From Micromonospora sediminicola (GTDB lineage Bacteria; Actinomycetota; Actinomycetes; Mycobacteriales; Micromonosporaceae), in NCBI RefSeq assembly GCF_900089585.1, contig NZ_FLRH01000003.1:2742501-2806500 (forward strand): a stretch of 64,000 nucleotides of DNA, in the 5' to 3' direction. Both the position numbers and the translations under genes were made by a program. Shown one piece after another: positions 46,274 to 55,000 of this stretch. Every line of letters starts with the position of its first letter. Position 1 is the first letter of the stretch. The notes under the pieces were generated by a model, which was not told the origin of the DNA, ran no database searches, and worked only from the letters and a program-made list of their open reading frames with translations.

Positions 46274-47404
46274 TCAGGAGGCCGCGGACAGTTCCCGGTA
46301 AGCCTGTGCCAGCGTCCGGGCAGCCGTCCGGACGGTGTCGAACGGCCGGGCCAGGGAGACGCGGATGAAGGGCAGACCTCCGGCGGGATCGGCCCAGTGG
46401 AACGGCGCACACGGCAGCACGTGCACGCCCCGCACGAGCATCTCCTTGTACAGCAGCGAGGAGTCCGGGCCGTTCGGCGGCAGCTCGATCCGCGCGACGC
46501 TGATCTGCGAGGTCGGGTCGGCCAGCCGCAGCCCGACCGTCCCGATCGCCTCCCGGACGGTCCTCCGGTTGCGCTCGACGAGCGCGCGCGCCCGATCGTA
46601 GCCGCCGTTCACCCAGTCCGTGGCCAGCGCTGTGACAAGCTGGAGCACGACCGGCGACGCCGCGAGCAGCGACTCGGAGAACGCGCGCTCGATCGGCAGC
46701 CGGGTCCGCTCGCTGTACGCCAACAAGCCGATCTTGAGTTCATGGGTCGGCCACAGCTTCCCGGTGTCCTCGATCGTGATCCAGTCCGCGCCCGCGGCGT
46801 CGAGGACGGCGTAGCTGTCGTACTGCGCGTCGCGGACCTGGCCCCGGAAGCTGGCGTCGATGATGATCGTCTGGCCGTGCCGGGCGGCGTGTTCGGCCAG
46901 CGAACGCAGGTGCCCTTCGGGAGTGACCAGCCCGGTCGGGTTGTTCGGGTGGGTGACGACGATCGCGCCGACCGGCGGTCCGGGCCAGTCCTGGTCGAGC
47001 AGCGCGCTCTCGGACATTGGCACCAGGTTGAGGCCGCGGGTGACGAAGAGGTCGGCGATGTTGTCGAACGTCGGATGCAGCAACGCGACGGTGGTGCCGG
47101 CCGGTAGTGCCCGGGCGACGATGTCGGTCGCCAGCGTCGACGAGTAGCAGCTCAGGATGCGGCCGGTTCCGACCGGTGCGCTGTGTTGCCCGATCGCGGC
47201 CAGGAACGTCGTGTGCGCCTCGGTCTCGATGCTCGGGAAGGAGCGGCGTGTCGCCTCGACGAACATGTCGGGGATCTGAGCGACAATGGTCGCCTGCTCC
47301 TCGGACAGAAGAAGACGCGCGTGACCATCGGTCAGGTTGAGACCACCGTCGAGGTCGGTCAGCGCGTCGACTTCCATCGTGGTCAGATTGGCAAGCTCAC
47401 TCAT
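46274..47404 (-). CDS. MppP-like PLP-dependent L-arginine oxidase/hydroxylase
   Basis: A 376-residue protein, the length of MppP. It shares MppP signatures: LNLTDGHARLLLSEEQ at the N-terminus, ETEAHTTFLAAIGQH, RILSCYSSTLATDIVARAL, ALLHPTFDNIADLF, THPNNPTGLV, and the PLP lysine in IEDTGKLWPTHELKIG near residue 215. MppP uses O2 without metal or flavin to turn L-arginine into 4-hydroxy-2-ketoarginine, the first step to enduracididine. The N-terminal segment that closes over the active site is present. It is driven by the leftward half of the divergent promoter at 47491-47568. No MppR-type cyclase is in the window, so enduracididine itself may not be formed unless that gene is elsewhere. Confidence 0.92.
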   Translation of the reverse strand: MSELANLTTMEVDALTDLDGGLNLTDGHARLLLSEEQATIVAQIPDMFVEATRRSFPSIETEAHTTFLAAIGQHSAPVGTGRILSCYSSTLATDIVARALPAGTTVALLHPTFDNIADLFVTRGLNLVPMSESALLDQDWPGPPVGAIVVTHPNNPTGLVTPEGHLRSLAEHAARHGQTIIIDASFRGQVRDAQYDSYAVLDAAGADWITIEDTGKLWPTHELKIGLLAYSERTRLPIERAFSESLLAASPVVLQLVTALATDWVNGGYDRARALVERNRRTVREAIGTVGLRLADPTSQISVARIELPPNGPDSSLLYKEMLVRGVHVLPCAPFHWADPAGGLPFIRVSLARPFDTVRTAARTLAQAYRELSAAS

Positions 47405-47490
47405 CTCTCACATCCTCTGGCTTCCGCCCGCACTGGACGCACACGAGCGCCACGGCGTGGATGGGCTACAGCTGCTCTCCCGTCGCGGAA

Positions 47491-47568
47491 ACCCTAGGTG
47501 GCCGGCTCGACGCCGCACCTGTCCCTTCTACTGGGGACCGATGCCCGCGTACGGCTTGCACCTAGACT
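47491..47568. promoter_or_regulatory. Divergent cluster-motif promoter pair around one palindrome
   Basis: The palindrome GTCCCTTCTACTGGGGAC (47521-47538) serves both directions. Rightward, 24 bp lead to TAGACT (47563-47568) before the VioC-like gene. Leftward, 24 bp lead to TAGGGT (47496 to 47491) before the MppP-like gene. The symmetric spacing is the clearest support for the motif in the window. Confidence 0.88.
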
Positions 47569-47635
47569 CCGACCAGGCGTGACTGGCCGGCGCGGCCTGC
47601 GACGCGTACGGCACGTGGCGAGGAGAGGCGAGGGG

Positions 47636-48664
47636 ATGCATCACCTGACGCTGACATCGGACGACAACGCCGCGCTCCTTCCGATGCTCACCGAGCTGGC
47701 CAAGACCTACGACACCATCGAGAACCCCGAGCTGATCCGACGGGCGCCGGTCCTCGCCCGTAGCCTGCCCGCCCGGCTGCTGGAGTTCCTGGAGGAGTTC
47801 CGCATCGGCGAGCCGTCCGCGTTGTGCCTGGTCTCCGGTCTCGAGGTCGATGAGAACGTGCTCGGACCGACCCCCACCCACTGGCGCGACAGCCAGTACG
47901 AGTCGTCGGCGTTTCCACAGGAGATCTTCTTCCTGTTGTGCGCCTCCGCCCTCGGTGACGTGTTCGGCTGGGCCACCCAACAGGACGGCCGAATCATGCA
48001 CGACGTCCTTCCGATCAAGGGACACGAGCACTACGAGCTCGGCTCCAACAGCCTCCAGCACCTGTCCTGGCACACCGAGGACGCGTTCCACCCCTGCCGG
48101 GGCGACTACGTGGCACTCATGTGCCTGAAGAACCCGGACCAGGTGGAGACGCTGGTCTGCGACGCGGGTGACCTCGACTGGTCCCGGCTGGACGTGGAGG
48201 CCCTGTTCGAGGCCGAGTTCACCCAGATGCCCGACAACTCGCACCAGCCGCAGAACACGGCGCAGTCCACCGGAGACCCCACCGTGGACCGGCTGCGGCA
48301 GCGCAGCTTCGCCCTCATCCAGTCGTGGAACGACGATCCGGTGAAGCGGCCGGTGCTCTTCGGCGACCGGCGCGACCCGTACATGGTCCTCGATCCCTAC
48401 CACATGAAGACCGAGGGATGGCCGGAGCGCTCGCTGCGGGCGTTCCAGGGCCTGTGCGACCAGATCGAGGAGCACATGAGGGACGTGGTCCTGCGCCCCG
48501 GCGACTGTGTGTTCATCGACAACTTCCGCGCCGTGCACGGGCGCAAGTCGTTCCGCGCCCGCTACGACGGCTCCGACCGCTGGCTCAAGCGCCTCAACGT
48601 CACCCGCAACCTGCGGGGCTCGCGCGCCTGGCGCCCGGCGCCCGACAACCGCATCATCTACTGA
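47636..48664 (+). CDS. VioC/MppO-like Fe(II)/2-oxoglutarate arginine beta-hydroxylase
   Basis: A 342-residue dioxygenase. Stretches shared with VioC: GDVFGWATQQDGR, DVLPIKGHEHY, LSWHTEDAFHP (His-x-Glu metal pair) and DNFRAVHGRKSF (distal His), then DRWLKRLNVTRNL. VioC makes 3-hydroxyarginine; the close relative MppO beta-hydroxylates enduracididine, and either activity is possible here. Presence of a VioD-like enzyme favours free arginine and the capreomycidine route. The ATG at 47636 follows a GAGGAGAGG-like site. The stop overlaps the convergent aminotransferase stop by 7 bases. Confidence 0.92.
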   Translation: MHHLTLTSDDNAALLPMLTELAKTYDTIENPELIRRAPVLARSLPARLLEFLEEFRIGEPSALCLVSGLEVDENVLGPTPTHWRDSQYESSAFPQEIFFLLCASALGDVFGWATQQDGRIMHDVLPIKGHEHYELGSNSLQHLSWHTEDAFHPCRGDYVALMCLKNPDQVETLVCDAGDLDWSRLDVEALFEAEFTQMPDNSHQPQNTAQSTGDPTVDRLRQRSFALIQSWNDDPVKRPVLFGDRRDPYMVLDPYHMKTEGWPERSLRAFQGLCDQIEEHMRDVVLRPGDCVFIDNFRAVHGRKSFRARYDGSDRWLKRLNVTRNLRGSRAWRPAPDNRIIY

Positions 48665-49827
48665 CTGCGGCCGCCGCCGGCGGCGGCGAGGCGTCCGGCG
48701 AGATCGACCATGTCACCGCGGTCCAGATTGCTGACGCTGACCCGGAGCGTTCGCCGGTCATCGGGAAGGAAGGCGGTTCCCGGCAGCACCAGCATGTCCT
48801 GTTTGACCACCAGGTCCCGGACGACGTCCTCGGTGTGCCGGTCGGCGAAGGGGTGACGGATCCAGCCGAAGAAGCCGCCACACGACAGCAACTCGAAGCC
48901 GCCCGGCCGGGCCGCCATGACGTCCGAGAACCAGGCGCGCCGGTCGGCGATCTCCCGTGCCCGTGCCGCGCGCCACTGCCGCGCGCCGGTCAGGCCGGCC
49001 CAGGCCGCCTCCTGGCCGATCCTCGGCGCGCAGACCGCCACGCAGTCGAGCAGCTTGCACACTTGACGGTGGAGTTCAGGCGCGGCGACCACGGCTCCGA
49101 CCCGGTACCCGGGAATCGCGAACTCCTTGGAGAAGGAGTGCAGGCTGACGAGCGTCCGGGCCCAGTCGGGGTCGGCGAACAGGTGGTGCGCCGGCTGGTC
49201 GGTGTCCCGGAAGGACCGGTACGTCTCGTCCACGATCAGCGCGACGTCGTGCTGGCGGGCCACCTCGGCGAAGTCGGCGATGACGGTGGGGCCGATCGTC
49301 ACCCCGGTGGGGTTACCCGGCGTCACCAGCACGATCGCCCGGGTGCGCTCGGTGATCAGGGCGCCGGCGGTCGCCGCCTGCGGCACCAGGTCCGGTCCCG
49401 GCTCCAGATAGACCGGCCTGATCCCGTTCAGGCGGAGCCACATGTCGTGGTTGAAGTAGTAGGGGAGGGGCAGCACAATTTCGTCGCCCGGGCCGGCGAG
49501 CGCGGACGCGACCAGGCTGAACGCCTGGTTGCAGCCGGCGGTGACGACCACCTGATCGGGGTGGATCGGGGCCGCGTAGTCCCGGCTCAGGTCGGCGGCG
49601 ATGGCGTCGCGCAGTCGGGGAAGGCCCGGTACCTCGGTGTAATCGCCACCGTGCGGGTCCCCCGCCACACGGACGACGTGCTCGGTCACCGTGGGCGCGG
49701 TCGGGTACTGCGGCGCGGCCTGGGCCAGATCGAGCAACGGCCGGTTGCCCTCGCGGAGGTCCAGTAGCGCGTACGCGCTGCTGATCGGTGAGTCGACCTG
49801 GTCACGGGTCCTCTGACGGAGTTGCAC
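48658..49827 (-). CDS. PLP aminotransferase, MppQ-like
   Basis: A 389-residue fold-type I aminotransferase: VVTAGCNQAFSLVASAL, VTPGNPTGVTI, VDETYRSF and the PLP lysine in HSFSKEFAIPGYRVG near residue 235. It resembles MppQ, which transaminates the keto form of enduracididine. Here it could reaminate the product of the MppP-like enzyme, giving 4-hydroxyarginine, or a cyclised form if a cyclase is encoded elsewhere. The GTG at 49827 is chosen for its AGAGGTGGG site; the frame extends to 49875. It follows the regulator gene in the same direction with a 72-base gap and is probably co-transcribed with it. Confidence 0.87.
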   Translation of the reverse strand: MQLRQRTRDQVDSPISSAYALLDLREGNRPLLDLAQAAPQYPTAPTVTEHVVRVAGDPHGGDYTEVPGLPRLRDAIAADLSRDYAAPIHPDQVVVTAGCNQAFSLVASALAGPGDEIVLPLPYYFNHDMWLRLNGIRPVYLEPGPDLVPQAATAGALITERTRAIVLVTPGNPTGVTIGPTVIADFAEVARQHDVALIVDETYRSFRDTDQPAHHLFADPDWARTLVSLHSFSKEFAIPGYRVGAVVAAPELHRQVCKLLDCVAVCAPRIGQEAAWAGLTGARQWRAARAREIADRRAWFSDVMAARPGGFELLSCGGFFGWIRHPFADRHTEDVVRDLVVKQDMLVLPGTAFLPDDRRTLRVSVSNLDRGDMVDLAGRLAAAGGGRSQ

Positions 49828-49899
49828 GGCGGTCCCACCTCTTGTCCGGACGATGACCGGTGCCCCCTCCGGCACGCTGCGGAGACGGCCCGCCGGCGG

Positions 49900-50496
49900 C
49901 TATCCAGCCAGCCGACCGAGGAGGGCGGCCCGCGTGAGCTCGGCCTTGTTGCCCGCGCCGAGCTTCGCCCGGATGCGCTTGACGTAGGTGTCGACGGTGT
50001 GCGGGCTGATGCCCAGCCGGGTGGCGATCTGACTGTGGGTGAGCCCTCGGGAGATCTGGCGCAACACCTGCTCCTCCCGCTCGGAGAGATGGCAGGCGAC
50101 AGTTTCGGCCCGCGCCACGTGCGCCTGCCCGTCGCATCCCTCAGGGCGGACACATCCGCCGGACGCGACGGTCCGGACCGCCTCCACCATCCGCTCGCCG
50201 GACTCGCGCTTGCTGATGACACCGGACGCCCCCGCCCGAAGGTAGGCGCCGGCGTTGGTGTCCGTGTCGTTGTCGAGGACCAGGACCGGCGTGCACCTGG
50301 CCACGGCGGTGATGTAGGCGTGGTCGCCGACGGGTGACAGTGCGTCGGCGTCGATCAGGACGGCGTCCGCCAGCCAGGACGTCTCCTCCACGAAGGTTGT
50401 TCTCGCCGCGACGACTTTCACGCCGGCCCGGGTGAGCGTGTGGACGAGACCAACAAGAAACATCGGTGAACTTACAATGATGTCTGTCCGGATCAC
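49900..50496 (-). CDS. LuxR/NarL-type transcriptional regulator
   Basis: A 198-residue regulator. The C-terminal 65 residues are a LuxR-type helix-turn-helix: LSEREEQVLRQISRGLTHSQIATRLGISPHTVDTYVKRIRAKL. The N-terminal half resembles a response-regulator receiver, with VLIDADAL and an invariant-type K in GVISKRES, but the usual pair of acidic residues near the start is missing; no histidine kinase is nearby. It may therefore work without phosphorylation. It is the only obvious regulator in the cluster. Its own promoter (50732-50779) has a perfect copy of the shared palindrome, so it is the best candidate for the protein that reads that site. GTG start. Confidence 0.9.
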   Translation of the reverse strand: MIRTDIIVSSPMFLVGLVHTLTRAGVKVVAARTTFVEETSWLADAVLIDADALSPVGDHAYITAVARCTPVLVLDNDTDTNAGAYLRAGASGVISKRESGERMVEAVRTVASGGCVRPEGCDGQAHVARAETVACHLSEREEQVLRQISRGLTHSQIATRLGISPHTVDTYVKRIRAKLGAGNKAELTRAALLGRLAG

Positions 50497-50731
50497 AGGG
50501 CCCCCCGGTCATCGCGACTACGCTTCGTGTGGCCGGCGCCGCTCGCGCTGGCGTTCTTCTGGCTCCTCCCGTCGTCTCAGCCGTCGAGGGCATGTTGCGG
50601 CGCCCCGACGCAGGAAGGAGCTACGGGACGTCGCTCATGTAGCCACCGGAGCCTTGCCGGACTGTGTCCACCGGGTGCGCGGCGGCGGTTAACACATCAA
50701 CTTTGGTCACTGGATGATATCGACTGTCACG

Positions 50732-50779
50732 ACGCTAGCAGGATTTCGTGGCCGTTGATCGGTCCCCCCTTCCGGGGAC
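50732..50779 (-). promoter_or_regulatory. Cluster-motif promoter of the LuxR-type regulator gene
   Basis: GTCCCCCCTTCCGGGGAC (50762-50779) is a perfect GTCCC-N8-GGGAC site. Leftward, exactly 24 bp lead to TAGCGT (50737 to 50732). The predicted leader is long, about 230 bases, and I see no gene in it. No matching -10 lies on the rightward side. Confidence 0.82.
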
Positions 50780-51109
50780 GTGCCGGGCCGACTCGCCGAG
50801 GTCCGGCGGTCACCCGCCACCGCATCGAGGGACGTGTCCGACCGCGATCGGCGGTCTAAGATGGGGGACCCGTTGATCGAGGGACGTGGCGGCCACGTAG
50901 GTGCTGGTGAAGCGCTCCCCCGTGGACCTGCTCCGGCCGCCGCGCCATCAGGTCGGGGTTCCGGCACCCTCCGGCTGTCCTCGGTCCGACCGCACCGGCC
51001 CCGAGCGCTGACAGCGGCGCCGGTCACGTGGAGCCGGGCCGTGACAGCGCCCGCCGGAGCCGGGGCGACGCGGCCGGCCACGGCCGCCTGACGAGAGGAT
51101 GAATCCGCC
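50780..51109. other. Non-coding gap before the SDR gene
   Basis: About 330 bases between the palindrome and the SDR start. I find no protein-like frame, hairpin or cluster-type promoter pointing right. Two loose GGGGAC/GTGAC words occur (near 50860 and 51041) but without a -10 at the right distance. Confidence 0.4.
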
Positions 51110-51931
51110 GTGGGCGGGCGCGAAACCGGCGGCCAGAGCAGGGCGAACGGCGCGGTGATCAGGCCGTTCGGCGCTGTGGCACGTGTCGTCCCGCCGACCG
51201 TGGTCCGGTCCCCGACCGAGCCCTGGTCGTCCCGGCCGCCCGCGGACGGCCGCGTGGCGCTCGTCAGCGGAGGTAACAGCGGCCTCGGTCTGCAGGTCGT
51301 CCGGCTGCTGGCCGAGCAGGGGATGCGGGTGGTGCTGGCCAGCCGCTCGGTCGACCGGGGCCGCGCCGCGCTCGAGTGGCTGGGCGTCCACGCGGACCGG
51401 GTGGCGGTACGCCAGCTCGACATCACGGACCCGGCGAGCGTCGCCCGCCTCGCATCCTGGCTGGACCGGCGTCTCGGCCGCTGCGACGTGCTCGTCAACA
51501 ACGCCGCCATACCGTTCGACGCCGCCTCGGCCGATCTCGGCGTCGTCCAGCGCATCCTGGACACCAACCTGCTCGGCACGTGGCGGCTCATCCAGGCGAT
51601 CGTGCCGCTGATGCGTACGGGTGGGTACGGTCGGATAGTCAACGTCTCCAACAGCCTGGGCGGCGTCGCTGCGACCCGTCCGGGCCTACCGGCCTATCGC
51701 ATCTCGAAGAGCGGGGTCTACTCGCTGACCAGGATGCTCGCCGACGAGCTGTTGGGCGACGGCATCCTTGTGAACGCCTGCAGCCCGGAGCCGGCGTACC
51801 CGGTACCGGGTGACAGCCCTCAACCGGCCGAACTCTCCAGCTGGGCTGACACGCCGGTCTGGCTCGCCACCCTGCCGGACGACGGCCCCACCGGAGGCTT
51901 CTACCGAGGCCGGAACGAGATCGTCTGGTGA
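51110..51931 (+). CDS. Short-chain dehydrogenase/reductase
   Basis: A 273-residue SDR. The NAD(P)-binding loop is VSGGNSGLGLQV near residue 54, followed by NNAA, INVSNS-type VNVSNSLGG (catalytic Ser) and YRISK (Tyr and Lys). An Arg in VLASRS after the second strand suggests NADPH. The first 45 residues precede the fold and may not be translated if a later start is used. It could reduce a keto group on a side chain or free amino acid precursor. It is the only gene between the regulator and the last NRPS operon, and I found no cluster-type promoter for it. Confidence 0.85.
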   Translation: MGGRETGGQSRANGAVIRPFGAVARVVPPTVVRSPTEPWSSRPPADGRVALVSGGNSGLGLQVVRLLAEQGMRVVLASRSVDRGRAALEWLGVHADRVAVRQLDITDPASVARLASWLDRRLGRCDVLVNNAAIPFDAASADLGVVQRILDTNLLGTWRLIQAIVPLMRTGGYGRIVNVSNSLGGVAATRPGLPAYRISKSGVYSLTRMLADELLGDGILVNACSPEPAYPVPGDSPQPAELSSWADTPVWLATLPDDGPTGGFYRGRNEIVW

Positions 51932-51967
51932 GCGCAGGCGTCGGAAACCCGGGCTCGACGTCCCGGT

Positions 51968-52014
51968 ATCCCTCCTTCATGTGACGCCAGCGCCGTCCAC
52001 CTCGTCGGTACGTT
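51968..52014 (+). promoter_or_regulatory. Cluster-motif promoter, leaderless, before the last NRPS operon
   Basis: ATCCCTCCTTCATGTGAC (51968-51985), 23 bp, then TACGTT (52009-52014), then 7 bp to the ATG at 52022. It is the fourth case with the -10 box 6-7 bp before the start codon. Confidence 0.8.
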
Positions 52015-52021
52015 CGGCTGC

Positions 52022-55000
52022 ATGGAGCCGAGCCACCGACCCGCCGCGGTGCCGGCCGTCGGCGCGCCGGGCACACCTCCAACGCCCCTGGCCCAGGTGA
52101 CCGGTGCGGCGGCAGCAGTCCTCGCACTCGACCCGTCCCAGTTACGGGAGCTGGCCACCGGTCACTCCTTCGCGTCCCTGGGCGGTTCCTCCCTCAACGC
52201 CGTCCAACTGGTCGCCGAAGCCGCGCACCTGGGCTGGCATCTGGAACTGGCAGACCTAATCTCCCGCGAGCCGCTGGCCCACGCACTGCGCTCCGCCCGC
52301 CCGGCCGCGCCGTCGCCCCGCCCCGCGTCGCCGGCCACCCCCGTGCGGCTGGTGCTGCCCGGTCAGGCCGGGATGCTGCGCTGGGACGACCGCGGCTCCG
52401 GCAGGCCGTACCACCTGCTGTTCACCGCGGACATCCGCGACGGCGGCGGTCCCGACCGGGTTGCCGCGGCGGTCGGCGTCCTGACCGCACGACACGAGTC
52501 CCTGCGGACGATGTTCCTGCGCCACGACATCGACGAGACGGGATTCGCGCGGCGGGTAGAAGCGGTGGCCCGGCCGCGAATCGCTCGCCAGGTGCTGCGC
52601 ACGCCGCCGGGCACCGACATGGTCGACGCGGTCAACCGCCAACTGGCCGCCGCGAGTGGGCAGCTGGTGAAGCCGTTCCACCAGGTTCCGGTCTTCTTCC
52701 AGATCACCGAGGACGCGGCGGATCCGCGCCGACTCCTGCTGTCGCTCCTGTGCCATCACGCGCTCCTCGACGGTTGGTCCGTCAACCGGCTGTTCCGGGA
52801 GTTGGCCGACGAACTCGCCGGCGCCCAGCTGCCGGAACCGGTGACTCCCGAGCTGCTCCGGGCCGCGGGCCCCTCCCACGACGTGTCCACCGCGCTGCTC
52901 GAACGACGCGTCGCCCAGCTCCGCGGCGTACCCGCCCCGTTGGAGATGCCCTCCGACCTGGCTCGACCGGAGCGGCAGGAGCCCGACGGCCATCGGCTCA
53001 CCCGGTCCCTGTCCCGGCCGTCCGCGCAGGCGTGGCGGCGGTTCGCCGGCGTCACGGGGATCAGCCGCACGGCGGTGCTGCTGGCCGCCTGGGCCCTGGT
53101 CCTGGCTCGCCGCACCGCCATGTCTGACCTGCTCATCGGTGTCCCCATCGCACGCCGGCAGACCCCCGACCTGGCCGCGGCGATGGCCTACGCCACCAAC
53201 CTCGTTCCGGTTCGGTGCCGCATCGACGACGACGCGTCGATCAGCGGCTACCTCGCCGGTGTCGCCGACGACCTCGCCGACGCGGTCCGTGCCGCCGACG
53301 TACCGTTCGAGCGGCTGCACACCGCGCTCGGTGGTGGCGGTGACCGGCGGCGGGCACCGCTGGTGCAGATGGTGGTCGCGCCGGAGGACGAACTGATCCA
53401 GCGCCGGATCGAGAGCGGCCCGGTGCGGGTCGACCTGTACGAGGGGCATTGCGGCGGAACACCTTTCGACACGGTGCTGTTCGTCGGCGGCAGCCCGGAC
53501 GAACCGACGGTGGTCTGCGAGTACGCGACCTCGGTGCTGACCCCGTACGAGGCCGCGGAGCTGCTCGACGCCCTTGATCACACTCTCGTGGAGCTGCACC
53601 GGGCCACCCGGGTCGGCGAGGTGCGCACGATCTCGGAGCCACAGCGGCAGCGGCTTTGCCGGATTCGACAGGGACCGCCGACACCGCCGGACAGCGACGT
53701 CTGGCAGCTCGTGCGCGCCACCGCCGCCCGGCTGCCGGAAGTCGTGGCGGTCCGCGACGAGCAGGGTGAGCTCACCTACCGGGAGTTGATGGATCTCGCC
53801 GGCGAGCAGGCGCGCGAGCTGCGACGGGCGGGCGTCGGCGCGAACGACGTGGTAGCCGTCGCGGTCCGGCGCTCCTGTCGTGAGGCGGTGGCCGTACTGG
53901 CCGCCCTGCGTCTGGGGGCCGCCTACGTCGGCCTCGACCTCGCCGACCCCGAGCGGCGGATCCGCGAGGTGATCGAACTCGCCCGGCCCGCCGCCGTGCT
54001 CACCGACCACCACAGCGAGGCGCGGCTCCAGCAGGTCGCGCCCGCGGATCTACCGCGCCTGCGGGTGCGCCTGGCCCCACCGGCTCCCGCCGACGACGGC
54101 GCGGGCGATCCCGGCTCGCTACCCGAGCCGGCCATGGACCCGGAGCGGATCATCTACCTCACCTTCACGTCGGGCTCCACCGGCGCCCCGAAGGGCGTAC
54201 GGGTCCGGCACGGGTCGGTGGTCCGGTTGGTCTCTCCGGACCTGGGCGACGCAGCGGTGTGTGTCGAGGGCGACCGAATGCTGCGCATCTCGCCGTTGGC
54301 CTTCGACCTAAGCCCGATCGAGCTGTTCGGGCCGCTGGCCGTCGGCGCCACGGTGGAGGTGCATCCCGAGGAGATCCCGACGGCCGCAGGTGTCGCGGAG
54401 CACCTCGACGCCCGCGACATCACGGTCGCCTGGATCACCGCCGGCCTGTTCCGATTGGTCGCCCGGCACCGCCCCGACTGCTTCCGCCGCATGCGCTACG
54501 TGATGTCCGGCGGTGAGGCGGTCGACCCCGACGCGGTGCGGGCGGTCCTGACCCACAGCCCCGGGGTACGCGTCGTGAACGGCTACGGCCCGTCGGAGAA
54601 CGCCACGTTCACGACCACGCATCCGGTCCAGTCCTGCTCCGATCTCGACCATCAGACACCGATCGGCACCGCCGTGCCCGGGACCGGCGTCCTGGTGCTC
54701 GACGAGTCGGGCCGGGTCGTGCCTCCCGGGGGGATCGGCGAACTCGTCGCCACGGGGGCCGGCCTCGCCGTCGACTACCACCGCAACCCGGAGGCGACCG
54801 CGGCGACATTCGGCCGCCCCGCCCCGGACACCGGCGAGCGGGCCTACCGCACCGGGGACCTCGTCCGGTTGGACGGCTACGGCCGCCTGCGGTACCTCGG
54901 CCGCAACGACCACCAGGTGAAGGTCGGCGGAATCCGCATCGAGCTGGGCGACATCCGCGCGCGTCTGCTGGAGTGTCCCGGGGTGGCCGGCGCCGCCGTG

